Source of the DNA: Verrucomicrobiota bacterium
Lineage (GTDB): Bacteria > Verrucomicrobiota > Verrucomicrobiia > Chthoniobacterales > JAFAMB01
Length of the DNA stretch: 47,437 nucleotides
Direction: 5' to 3'
Assembly (NCBI GenBank): GCA_019239825.1
Contig: JAFAZK010000312.1
Span: 1-47,437 of the forward strand
Made by a program: the position numbers and the translations under genes. The notes beneath the pieces are model-generated. The model saw only the letters and a list, made by a program, of their open reading frames with translations, did not search any database and was not told the origin of the DNA. Below are positions 40,796 through 47,437 of the stretch, one piece after another; position 1 is the stretch's first letter, and each line of letters begins with the position of its first letter.

Positions 40796-41194
40796 CTACG
40801 GCGACGCTTTTGCCATAGCGGCACGCAGGCGAGCTGTCCGCCTGGCGCGAAACTCCTCCAGCTTCTGTTGCTGCTCAGAGGTTAGCAGCGGCGCCAAACT
40901 CGCCAGAGTCTGGTCGAAAGCCTCGTTATTTTCTTGCACAGTCTTTTGTCGGACTGAGCGGAGTCTCTCGATCGCCTCATGAATTGGCACCCTGACCTTC
41001 TCCTGTTGTTCCGGGGTCAAATTAAGCTGCCTGGTCAGGTTCCTCATCGCCGCTTGTTCCCAATTAGCGGCCTGTGGCGCTTTCGCGGTGAACTGATGCA
41101 TGGAGCCTAGCGTCAGTGTGATCGTAGCCCCGCAGAGGGCGCCGATGACAAATAGCAGCGCGAATGAAATTGTCAGTTTCCAGCCGAATCCCAT
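40796..41194 (-). CDS. Membrane-anchored periplasmic helical protein (Spy/CpxP/CnrX-like)
   Basis: 132 residues from the ATG at 41194; the open frame extends upstream only because it re-reads the neighbouring gene. One N-terminal membrane segment (FALLFVIGALCGATITLTL) precedes a helical domain with two LTxEQ motifs (LNLTPEQQEKVRVPIHEAI; LLTSEQQQKLEEF). These mark the Spy/CpxP/zinc-resistance-associated group to which CnrX belongs. It overlaps the single-helix protein gene by 22 bases and is the third gene of an ECF cassette. Few His or Met residues are present, so metal sensing as in CnrX is not obvious; misfolded protein or envelope stress is an alternative signal. Confidence 0.75.
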   Translation of the reverse strand: MGFGWKLTISFALLFVIGALCGATITLTLGSMHQFTAKAPQAANWEQAAMRNLTRQLNLTPEQQEKVRVPIHEAIERLRSVRQKTVQENNEAFDQTLASLAPLLTSEQQQKLEEFRARRTARLRAAMAKASP

Positions 41195-41463
41195 AGCGAT
41201 TGCGCCATTTCGTCGACTGGATCCTGCTCTTCCGGCCCTGCCATCAACAGGGTTTGGAAGTTCCAGCCGACAAGTGCGGCAAAAATGACTAGTGCAGCCG
41301 AAATCGACAGAATGGAGGTCCGGACCGTGATCCTCGCCTTGTGTACGGCGCACACATGCAGGGAGTAGACCCGTCCGGGGAAATCGCTCGGCATGGAGGC
41401 GGACATTTCATTGCCTGCGTCCTTTGCTCGTGCAAATAACTGTTCCATCCCGTCGTTCGTCAT
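41173..41463 (-). CDS. Single-membrane-helix protein, likely anti-sigma factor
   Basis: 96 residues from an ATG at 41463, overlapping the sigma gene stop as ATGA. About 42 cytoplasmic residues come first, then one membrane helix (SILSISAALVIFAALVGWNF), then a short acidic periplasmic tail. Size, topology and position between an ECF sigma gene and a CnrX-like gene mirror CnrY, the anti-sigma of the CnrYXH system. There is no ZAS zinc motif (HxxxCxxC). I infer that it holds the sigma factor at the membrane. Direct sequence similarity to CnrY is not visible by eye. Confidence 0.6.
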   Translation of the reverse strand: MTNDGMEQLFARAKDAGNEMSASMPSDFPGRVYSLHVCAVHKARITVRTSILSISAALVIFAALVGWNFQTLLMAGPEEQDPVDEMAQSLWDSAGN

Positions 41464-42029
41464 TTTTCTAATCGCTGGACTGCCGCCGCGAGTTTTTGGC
41501 GTGCTCGGAAAGCGGTCACCTTAACTTTTGACGGGGTCCAGCCGGTAAGGTCACAGATTTCTGCAATCGATTTTTCTTCTAAATGTAGCCAAGTGACAAC
41601 GGCGCGCTCGTCGGGTTTGAGGCCTTGCATCAAACGTTCCAGCAATTCTTTAGCCTCTTCCGGCGACCGTTCAGTAGGCAGAATCGCCGAGTTTTTCAAA
41701 TTGTCGAGAATGGCCTGTTGTTCTTCGGTGAAGTCGGACCAGCGAAATTCGGGACGAACCTTTTGTTTTCTGAGTTGGTCGATGCAGGTGTTGACGGCGA
41801 TTCGCGATACCCAGTGCTCGAAGGGCATATCTGCCCGAAACTGGTGCAGGCGCGAAAAGATCTTCAGAAAGACGTCCTGGCAGAGGTCTTCTTCCAGCTC
41901 ACGCCGGGGAAGATGATTTCGAACGATGCGGATCACGATTGGATAGGTGACCTCGATCAGCTGCTTAGCTGCTGATTCATCATTCTTCCTCGCTCGCGCA
42001 ATTAGGCTGAGAAGAGCGTCATCTGCCAT
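41460..42029 (-). CDS. ECF-type RNA polymerase sigma factor
   Basis: 189 residues from an ATG at 42029. Region 2: QLIEVTYPIVIRIVRNHLPRRELEEDLCQDVFLKIF then MPFEHWVSRIAVNTCIDQLRKQ. Region 4: LKPDERAVVTWLHLEEKSIAEICDLTGWTPSKVKVTAFRARQKL. It is the first gene of a three-gene overlapping unit with a single-helix protein and a Spy/CnrX-like protein, an arrangement that implies release of the sigma factor by an envelope signal. It differs clearly from the ECF factor at 15961-16485, which has no visible anti-sigma partner. Confidence 0.9.
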   Translation of the reverse strand: MADDALLSLIARARKNDESAAKQLIEVTYPIVIRIVRNHLPRRELEEDLCQDVFLKIFSRLHQFRADMPFEHWVSRIAVNTCIDQLRKQKVRPEFRWSDFTEEQQAILDNLKNSAILPTERSPEEAKELLERLMQGLKPDERAVVTWLHLEEKSIAEICDLTGWTPSKVKVTAFRARQKLAAAVQRLEK

Positions 42030-42195
42030 TCAACGCGTTGATTCCATCGGCGCTCTCTCCGCCAGTTGCGCATGTGTCTTTATGAACGCAACGTGTTAAC
42101 ATCGCAACCATAAACCCATGAGGCGCTCTCGGGCGCAGCTTGTGGCGACCACGTCTGTTGGACGGTTCAACCAGCAAAATCATCAATCAAAAATT

Positions 42196-42627
42196 ATGTC
42201 CTTTCTCAAAGAATTCAGGGACTTTGCCATGAGAGGGTCCGTAATTGACCTCGCCATCGGTGTTATTATCGGTGCAGCGTTCGGAAAGATTGTAAACGCC
42301 CTTGTTAATAACGTGATTATGCCGCCAATCGGTCTGCTCTTAGGGCGGGTGGATTTTTCGAGCCTGTTTTTGAATCTGTCAGGTCAACCGGCTAGTTCCC
42401 TGAAGGAGGCTACCGACAAGGGGTTACCGGTGCTGGCGTACGGCGTGTTTCTCAACACGATTATCGAATTCACGATCATCGCCCTCGTTTTATTTCTGGT
42501 GGTGAAACAGGTTAACCGGTTCAAAGCGCCGCCCCCAGCGCCGAAGGTGCCCGAGCCAACCGCGGAGGAGAAGCTCCTCGTAGAGATCCGGGATATCTTA
42601 AAAAGCCAGGGCACTACTAAGGTGTGA
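42196..42627 (+). CDS. mscL: Large-conductance mechanosensitive channel
   Basis: 143 residues from the ATG at 42196, the family start: [55 protein letters not shown]. Two membrane helices (about 18-45 and 78-100) and the C-terminal amphipathic helix ([14 protein letters not shown]) are all present. MscL is a pentameric safety valve opened by strong membrane tension. It is divergent from the ECF cassette and convergent with a small membrane protein gene. The upstream in-frame codons to 42118 are not needed and lack resemblance. With the MscS homologue at 20108 the window holds both classes of tension valve. Confidence 0.96.
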   Translation: MSFLKEFRDFAMRGSVIDLAIGVIIGAAFGKIVNALVNNVIMPPIGLLLGRVDFSSLFLNLSGQPASSLKEATDKGLPVLAYGVFLNTIIEFTIIALVLFLVVKQVNRFKAPPPAPKVPEPTAEEKLLVEIRDILKSQGTTKV

Positions 42628-42654
42628 GACGCGAAAGGTAAGCGTTCGCGCCTC
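42626..42654. terminator. Possible bidirectional terminator hairpin
   Basis: GAGACGCGAA (42626-42635) and TTCGCGCCTC (42645-42654) pair over ten positions with one mismatch, between convergent mscL and the small membrane protein gene. It has no T-tract and touches both stop codons, so support is modest. Confidence 0.3.
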
Positions 42655-42808
42655 AGGAAGACCCTAGCTTTAGCAGTTCCGTAATCACCAAGATTACAAC
42701 TAATGCCACGATGAAACTGCGGAGCAGCCACCTGGGCCTTTCGGGTCCGGAAAGCGCGACCCAGGTTACCACAGCCAAGATTAGACCAATTAACGTCCAG
42801 GAGAGCAT
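42653..42808 (-). CDS. 51-residue two-helix membrane protein
   Basis: From the ATG at 42808. Helix 1 (MLSWTLIGLILAVVTWVAL), a turn SGPERPRW and helix 2 (LLRSFIVALVVILVITELL), then a short end. The open frame extends upstream to 42982, but that part is polar, Lys/Gln-rich and lacks any ribosome site; I prefer the short form. Function unknown. It is convergent with mscL. The fold and length recall the small protein at 26036-26191, though the sequences cannot be shown to be related. Confidence 0.5.
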   Translation of the reverse strand: MLSWTLIGLILAVVTWVALSGPERPRWLLRSFIVALVVILVITELLKLGSS

Positions 42809-43074
42809 CGTGCCAAAAAAGGTGTGCTGGTTTCGAAGGCTAAAAGCATGCCAGCCCGGTCGGTTGGACGTAATCGACTGTCTCTGAGGGTGTTGCGTCT
42901 TGTCGTCGTGTTTAGCTTCCGAGACAAGCTTGCAACTGGCTACGGTTGCCTTGCATCCTGCCGGATTTTCAATGCGTTCCACATGAATTGGGAACTCGAT
43001 TCACGCTGAAATTATCCAAGCTAACTCCAGAAATTTGAAATAAATTGGGCTCAGCCCAGTCTCTTCTTCCATAG

Positions 43075-45249
43075 ATGAATCCGCTGTTTCCGATTCGAAA
43101 ACTCGTGACCCGTTGCGCGAGCTTGGCGCCCTCTCGCGCGAGCTTGGCGCTCTATCGCGCGAGCTTGGCGCCACGGCCGGCTTCATTAGGCCTCGCGATT
43201 GCATTACTAATGACAGGGACGGTCATCTCCGGGCGGGCGCAAGTGGTCGATGGCCGTCAGTTAGTGAAGGCGCAGTTGGTCGCCGATACTCAGCACATTG
43301 AACCCGGCCAGAAGTTCCGCCTCGGCGTGTTGTACACTATTGAACCGAAGTGGCACATTTACTGGCAATATGCTGGCGACGCTGGGATTCCAACCCAGAT
43401 CGACTGGCAATTACCGCCGGGATTCCAGGCTGGCCCGTTACAGTGGCCGCTGCCAACTCGAGAGCAGGAGCCGGGCGGGCTTGAGGTGTTCGACTATAAC
43501 AATGAGGTGCTGCTCTTTACCGAGGTACAAGCGCCTCAACAGCTGCCTGCCGGGCCGATTGAGCTTGCGGCTAAGTCCAATTGGCTTGTTTGCGAGCGTC
43601 AGTGCGTTCCAGGCGACGCCCAGCTCTCATTGAAGTTGAACGATGGGGCACAAGGTCCGGCCAATCAGGACATTTTCACGAAATACTCGGCCTCGGTTCC
43701 GAAACCCGGTGCGCCCGCCGGATACTCGGTCTCGATGAAACCGTCCGATAGCCAGATGGTCGTTGAGTTTGCCGGTGTGCCTCAGGGTAGCCGCCTCGAT
43801 TTCTTCCCGGTGCCGCCAGAAAATGTTGTGCTGAACCACGGAAAACAGGCCGGAAATAGTGTTGTACTCTCGGTCGATGGTGGAGCTGCTCTGGACCGGT
43901 TGAAAGGGGTTGCAGTGGTTGAGTCCAATGGGAAGACCGATGCCTTTGCTGTCGAGTTGCAGCCGGGCGCGCAGCCGGCTGCCAATGTCGGTGGTGTGAG
44001 CACCGATCTGGTTGGTGTGCTGCAGGCAGTAGCGTTCGCCCTGATTGGAGGTCTCATATTAAATGTGATGCCGTGTGTATTGCCGGTCATTTCGCTTAAG
44101 ATTTTCGGCTTTGTGAGCGAGGCAGGCGAACGGCCCGACAAGGCGTTTAAATTGGCGCTGGTTTTCTCGGCTGGCATCCTTGGCTGTTTCGCGGTCCTTG
44201 CCGCCATCGTCACTTTCTTTCGAGCGATTGGCGCGCAAGTCGGCTGGGGATTCCAGTTCCAGGACTATCGATTCGTGTTGGCAATTGCCTGTTTGGTATT
44301 TGCATTCGCCCTGAACCTGTTTGGTGTTTTTGAGCTTACGGTATCGGCTCGAGCAACGGGTGGACTAGCAAAGCTGGCCGCGGGCGGAGGATACGGCGGA
44401 GCTTTTTTCCAAGGAGCGTTTGCTACGATCCTGGCAACCCCTTGTACTGCTCCTTTCCTGGGCACCGCTTCTGCATTTGCTTTTACCCAGCCTGCGTGGG
44501 CGACATTCCTGATCTTTTTCTCGATCGGAATCGGAATGGCGCTGCCATACCTGCTGTTAGCCGTACAGCCGAAGTGGCTCCGCTATCTTCCTAAGCCGGG
44601 TGAATGGATGGTTCGACTCAAACAGCTCCTTGGGTTCTTACTCCTGGCGACCCTGCTCTGGCTTAGCTGGATCGTTGGCCGGCTCCGCGGTGTGGACGGC
44701 ATGGTCGAACTAGGAGGGTTGCTGTTGATCATTGGGCTTTTGGCCTGGATCAAAGGATCGTTTTGGACACCGGTGTCATCGGTGCGTTCGCGAGTTCTAG
44801 CGGCTATGTCGATGGTCGCAGTGTTAGTAGTCGCTATAGGGAGCTATCTATTTGTTACTGCGCCTAGTGGGCTTTCCTGGCAAGCGTTCAGCCAGCAATC
44901 GCTAGACAAAGCACTGCAATCCGGCCGCCCGGTGTTTGTCGATTTTACTGCCGATTGGTGCATCACCTGTAAAGCAAACGAGCGATTCGCGCTCGATACC
45001 TCGGCAGTGCGAGAGGCGTTCGCTCAAAATCAGGTCGTGGTCTTGCGAGCGGACTGGACCCACGGCGATCCTGAGATCACGCAAATTCTCAAGGAACATG
45101 GCCGGGCAGGGGTCCCCATGTATCTCTTTTATCCAGGCGGTAAAGATCATCCACCTGTGGTTCTTCCCGAACTGATCAGCTCTCAGACGGTACTGGATGC
45201 CATGAAGACCGGCTCCAAGACTGTAGCCGATGCCAGGAAGGCAAGTTGA
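43075..45249 (+). CDS. DsbD-family thiol:disulfide interchange protein
   Basis: 724 residues from an ATG. After an unusual repeat-rich start (about 14-38) and a hydrophobic segment comes the periplasmic alpha domain with its Cys pair (VCERQC, 173 and 177). Next is the eight-helix membrane domain with MPCVLPV (Cys334) and ATPCTAP (Cys457), the two Cys that relay electrons. A C-terminal thioredoxin domain follows with DWCITCK (Cys629, Cys632). All three modules and six Cys are intact. The protein would move electrons from cytoplasmic thioredoxin to the periplasm. The N-terminal domain is nearer the DsbD-alpha-like/ScsB type than E. coli DsbD. A secreted redoxin gene follows 63 bases downstream and is a natural electron acceptor. 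A gene name is withheld since dsbD and scsB cannot be separated by eye. Confidence 0.92.
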   Translation: MNPLFPIRKLVTRCASLAPSRASLALYRASLAPRPASLGLAIALLMTGTVISGRAQVVDGRQLVKAQLVADTQHIEPGQKFRLGVLYTIEPKWHIYWQYAGDAGIPTQIDWQLPPGFQAGPLQWPLPTREQEPGGLEVFDYNNEVLLFTEVQAPQQLPAGPIELAAKSNWLVCERQCVPGDAQLSLKLNDGAQGPANQDIFTKYSASVPKPGAPAGYSVSMKPSDSQMVVEFAGVPQGSRLDFFPVPPENVVLNHGKQAGNSVVLSVDGGAALDRLKGVAVVESNGKTDAFAVELQPGAQPAANVGGVSTDLVGVLQAVAFALIGGLILNVMPCVLPVISLKIFGFVSEAGERPDKAFKLALVFSAGILGCFAVLAAIVTFFRAIGAQVGWGFQFQDYRFVLAIACLVFAFALNLFGVFELTVSARATGGLAKLAAGGGYGGAFFQGAFATILATPCTAPFLGTASAFAFTQPAWATFLIFFSIGIGMALPYLLLAVQPKWLRYLPKPGEWMVRLKQLLGFLLLATLLWLSWIVGRLRGVDGMVELGGLLLIIGLLAWIKGSFWTPVSSVRSRVLAAMSMVAVLVVAIGSYLFVTAPSGLSWQAFSQQSLDKALQSGRPVFVDFTADWCITCKANERFALDTSAVREAFAQNQVVVLRADWTHGDPEITQILKEHGRAGVPMYLFYPGGKDHPPVVLPELISSQTVLDAMKTGSKTVADARKAS
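43115..43177 (+). repeat. Three tandem 21-bp units at the 5' end of the DsbD-type gene
   Basis: Units at 43115-43135, 43136-43156 and 43157-43177 share GCGCGAGCTTGGCGC and differ only in the last six bases. In frame they give ASLAPSR, ASLALYR and ASLAPRP-like heptads, with a decayed fourth unit (ASLGL). A 21-base unit preserves the frame, so copy number could vary without breaking the protein. Confidence 0.85.
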
Positions 45250-45312
45250 GAAAATTCTACAGATTTATATCGTACCACTGACCTAAGTGACTTGTGACCT
45301 GTAACTGTTAAT

Positions 45313-45924
45313 ATGACAATTCGAAATCTATGTCTCGTTTTCGGAGTTCTAGCCTTCAGCGCTGGAGCTGCTCTAGCCGGCGTTGAGGTCGGGCAACCGG
45401 CTCCCAACTTCAGCTTACCAGATACCAATGGACAAACGCACCAGCTTTCCCAATACAAAGGGAAGTGGGTCGTCCTTGAATGGTATCAACCTGATTGTCC
45501 GTTTGTGCGGAAGCATTACGGTTCAGGCAATATGCAGGCGCTCCAGAAGGAGTTTACCGCCAAAGGCGTGGTCTGGCTGTCGATCGACTCGTCAGCACCA
45601 GGACAAGAAGGGAATTATCCTGCGGATAAACTGAATGAAATTGCGTCTGGTCAAGGAGTGGCTCGCACGGCACTGCTTTTGGACCCGGACGGAAAAGTCG
45701 GACACGCGTATGGGGCGAAGACCACGCCCGATATGTACATCATAAATCCTGAAGGAAAACTGGTCTACGAAGGTGCGATTGATAGCAAGCCCACTACAGC
45801 GGTTGCCGATCTGAAGACGGCTACGAATTATGTCAAGGTCGCTCTTGATGACTCGATGACTGGCAAGAGCGTCTCGCAGACGGTGACGCGGCCATACGGT
45901 TGTAGCGTTAAATACGCGCAATAA
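45313..45924 (+). CDS. Exported redoxin (AhpC/TSA-like thioredoxin-fold protein)
   Basis: 203 residues from an ATG. Residues 1-22 are a signal peptide ending AALA. The mature part has VGQPAPNFSLPDTNGQTHQLSQYKGKWVVLEWYQPDCPFVRKHYGSGNMQ, the redoxin start with a single Cys (62) in the CxxC position (CPFV), so it lacks a resolving Cys there. A second Cys (197) lies in the C-terminal RPYGCSVKY, a possible resolving partner. TPDMYIINPEGKLVYEGAID is the cis-Pro strand. It resembles the DCPFVRKHY redoxin group, probably a periplasmic peroxidase or thiol enzyme. The preceding DsbD-type reductase is the likely source of its electrons. Confidence 0.88.
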   Translation: MTIRNLCLVFGVLAFSAGAALAGVEVGQPAPNFSLPDTNGQTHQLSQYKGKWVVLEWYQPDCPFVRKHYGSGNMQALQKEFTAKGVVWLSIDSSAPGQEGNYPADKLNEIASGQGVARTALLLDPDGKVGHAYGAKTTPDMYIINPEGKLVYEGAIDSKPTTAVADLKTATNYVKVALDDSMTGKSVSQTVTRPYGCSVKYAQ

Positions 45925-46216
45925 CGACGTAGTGTACGGGATGGTATTCGAAGTGAATGCCGTACCGCCCGTGCGGGAGGGCTGACCTCCGGCTCATCCG
46001 GGGTTCGATTTGCAACATTTGGCCCAGCAATGCGGGAGGAGCGGAAGCTCCTCCCTTCCGGCTCCCGCTTCGGGTGCCGATAACCGAGTCTTGCTTAAGT
46101 GTTACCCAATTTTTATTGACAGTTCGGATGAATCCGCTTTGCTAAGCGGTTCGCGCGTCGTCGGTCCAGCTTTGCGTGAGGGTCGCGATGTGCTAACGTG
46201 CCTTGTCTTTTAGCCT
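45925..46216. other. Intergenic before ftsH
   Basis: About 290 bases. It holds the third copy of the short palindromic repeat (46034-46055). A TTGACA hexamer lies at 46116-46121, about 100 bases before the ftsH start, without a convincing -10 box. No gene. Confidence 0.4.
46034..46055. repeat. Short palindromic repeat, copy 3 (GGGAGGAGC-GGAA-GCTCCTCCC)
   Basis: A nine-base-pair perfect stem with a GGAA loop, related to 1271-1288 and 7046-7065 by shared GAGC/GCTC cores. The changed base pair (G-C) is compensated on both arms. Confidence 0.65.
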
Positions 46217-47437
46217 ATGGCAGAACAAGATCCTAGATCCCCGAAACAGGATAAGAATTCTCGTAATTTCGGGAACGATAACAACAACTTCAATTGGCGC
46301 GGTGTCCTGCTCGTTGCGTGTGCGATCGCTTTGTTGGGAGGCTTCTTCTTCTCTCGCAGCGGTGCCTACGGGAACGTTGAAGACATTCCATTCACGGATT
46401 TCCAGCAATACCTCGATGAGGGCCGGATTAGCAAAGACGAACCTTTGCAGCTCGTGGTGACGGAAGGGAAACCGACGCAGATTCTACGTGGTGCCTTTGA
46501 TAAGGAACACCGACCCGGAGCCGGTTCCACGGCGCCGGACCACTTCAAAACCACGGTCTTTTTAGAGTTCAATAAAGACCTCAAATCCGAACTGGAGGCG
46601 AAGGGATATAAGGTCGATATCCGGGCGGATTCTGACGTGATGTTCACCGCGCTGATGCAAATCGCGCCGATCGTGTTCATCATGGTCATCCTTTACTTTT
46701 TCTTCCGTCAGCAGATCCGAAACGCCGGGCGTGGCGCGTTGTCTTTTGGCAAGAGCAAAGCCCGCATGCTGGCTCGGGATCGCAACCGGGTGACGTTCAA
46801 GGACGTTGCCGGGGTTGAAGAGGCTAAGGAAGAAGTTCAGGAAATCGTGGACTTTCTGAAGGATCCAAAAAAGTTTCAAAAACTGGGTGGGCGGATTCCG
46901 AAAGGAGTTTTGATGGTTGGACCTCCCGGCACCGGAAAGACCCTGCTAGCGCGAGCTATCGCCGGGGAGGCCGATGTGCCTTTCTTTAGCATCAGCGGCT
47001 CTGATTTTGTGGAAATGTTTGTCGGCGTTGGTGCTTCGCGAGTTCGAGACATGTTCGAACAGGGCAAGAAATCAGCTCCCTGCATCATCTTTATCGATGA
47101 AATCGACGCGGTGGGCCGGCATCGTGGCCACGGCTTAGGCGGTGGGCACGATGAACGGGAGCAGACGCTGAATGCGTTGCTCGTCGAGATGGACGGGTTT
47201 GATACGCAAGAAGGCGTTATTATTATCGCTGCCACGAACCGACCCGATGTGCTCGATCCGGCTCTCCTCCGTCCTGGGCGTTTTGACCGTCAAATCACGG
47301 TCAATCTTCCTGATGTGAAGGGGAGAGAAGAGATTCTGCGGGTGCACGCCAAACGCGTTAAGCTGGCTGAGGGAGTTGATCTGGCTGTGGTGGCACGCGG
47401 CACTCCCGGCTACTCAGGTGCTGAGCTGGCCAACGTA
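46217..47437 (+). CDS. ftsH: ATP-dependent zinc metalloprotease FtsH, 3' end outside window
   Basis: 407 residues are visible from the ATG at 46217. An Asn/Asp-rich N-terminus leads to membrane helix 1 ([18 protein letters not shown]) and a periplasmic domain. Membrane helix 2 ([15 protein letters not shown]) follows, then the AAA+ module: [23 protein letters not shown] (Walker A), IIFIDEID (Walker B) and [20 protein letters not shown] (second region of homology). The HEXXH zinc protease domain lies beyond the right edge. FtsH is a hexameric inner-membrane protease that removes damaged membrane proteins and some regulators. The long Asn-rich start and longer periplasmic part are of a kind I associate with Verrucomicrobiota-type FtsH. 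Confidence 0.97.
   Translation, partial: MAEQDPRSPKQDKNSRNFGNDNNNFNWRGVLLVACAIALLGGFFFSRSGAYGNVEDIPFTDFQQYLDEGRISKDEPLQLVVTEGKPTQILRGAFDKEHRPGAGSTAPDHFKTTVFLEFNKDLKSELEAKGYKVDIRADSDVMFTALMQIAPIVFIMVILYFFFRQQIRNAGRGALSFGKSKARMLARDRNRVTFKDVAGVEEAKEEVQEIVDFLKDPKKFQKLGGRIPKGVLMVGPPGTGKTLLARAIAGEADVPFFSISGSDFVEMFVGVGASRVRDMFEQGKKSAPCIIFIDEIDAVGRHRGHGLGGGHDEREQTLNALLVEMDGFDTQEGVIIIAATNRPDVLDPALLRPGRFDRQITVNLPDVKGREEILRVHAKRVKLAEGVDLAVVARGTPGYSGAELANV

Noticed and set aside
43115..43177. CRISPR-like short tandem repeats
   Set aside because: Units are directly adjacent without spacers, only three copies, and in-frame within a coding region; no cas genes in the window.
43001..43204. Minus-strand frame with PSSRERAPSSR heptads
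   Set aside because: It is the reverse reading of the 21-bp tandem repeat at the start of the DsbD-type gene.
46100..46210. tRNA-like stems before ftsH
   Set aside because: No cloverleaf with an anticodon arm and TTCGA loop at the right distances could be drawn.

Overview
The window reads as a soil-type bacterial chromosome of about 54% GC. The style of several genes (ftsH, the DsbD/redoxin pair, the GtsABC-like sugar transporter), the scarcity of clear Shine-Dalgarno sites and the many dispersed palindromic intergenic repeats suggest Verrucomicrobiota, perhaps a Chthoniobacterales-like lineage. That placement is an inference from gene style, not from a marker-gene search. There is no CRISPR array, no transposase, and no rRNA or tRNA gene that I can recognise. 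Both edges cut genes: a nitronate monooxygenase at the left and ftsH at the right.

Positions 1-7000 form a patchwork of small-molecule enzymes: nitronate monooxygenase, a 5'-truncated SDR remnant, an ABATE/CGNR regulator, an MDR oxidoreductase and three alpha/beta hydrolases (two of them translationally coupled). This part also holds an orphan intrinsic terminator (778-818) with a possible antiterminator partner.

Positions 7066-16485 form a signalling block. A 1883-residue pseudokinase/ATPase/GAF/PAS/histidine kinase overlaps its FixJ-type response regulator. Downstream is a compact operon of three reduced regulators: a lone receiver, a sigma54-activator C-terminus without its ATPase core, and an ABATE protein without its CGNR zinc finger. 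An ECF sigma factor is transcribed divergently from the kinase.

Positions 16800-27100 hold an alpha/beta hydrolase-like protein lacking its nucleophile, an SDR lacking Tyr/Lys, a broken flavoprotein disulfide reductase, a ClC channel, an MscS channel, an RclC/DUF417-like protein, a secreted hydrolase, an acyl-CoA ligase/methyltransferase pair, a 51-residue two-helix membrane protein and a PAP2 phosphatase.

Positions 27100-33700 hold an SRPBCC protein divergent from a LysR regulator, with a TTAGGAC-N11-GTCCTAA operator candidate between them. A complete sugar ABC operon follows (binding protein, two permeases, ATPase) with an intercistronic hairpin after the binding protein gene.

Positions 34200-47437 hold a DmpA-type aminopeptidase, small and hypothetical proteins, a Ser/Thr kinase with a GNAT enzyme, and a three-gene ECF cassette resembling CnrH-CnrY-CnrX in architecture. 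They also hold mscL, a DsbD-type reductase next to a secreted redoxin, and ftsH. Intergenic regions here and elsewhere carry at least six kinds of short inverted or tandem repeat. One of them appears to have supplied the premature end of a gene.
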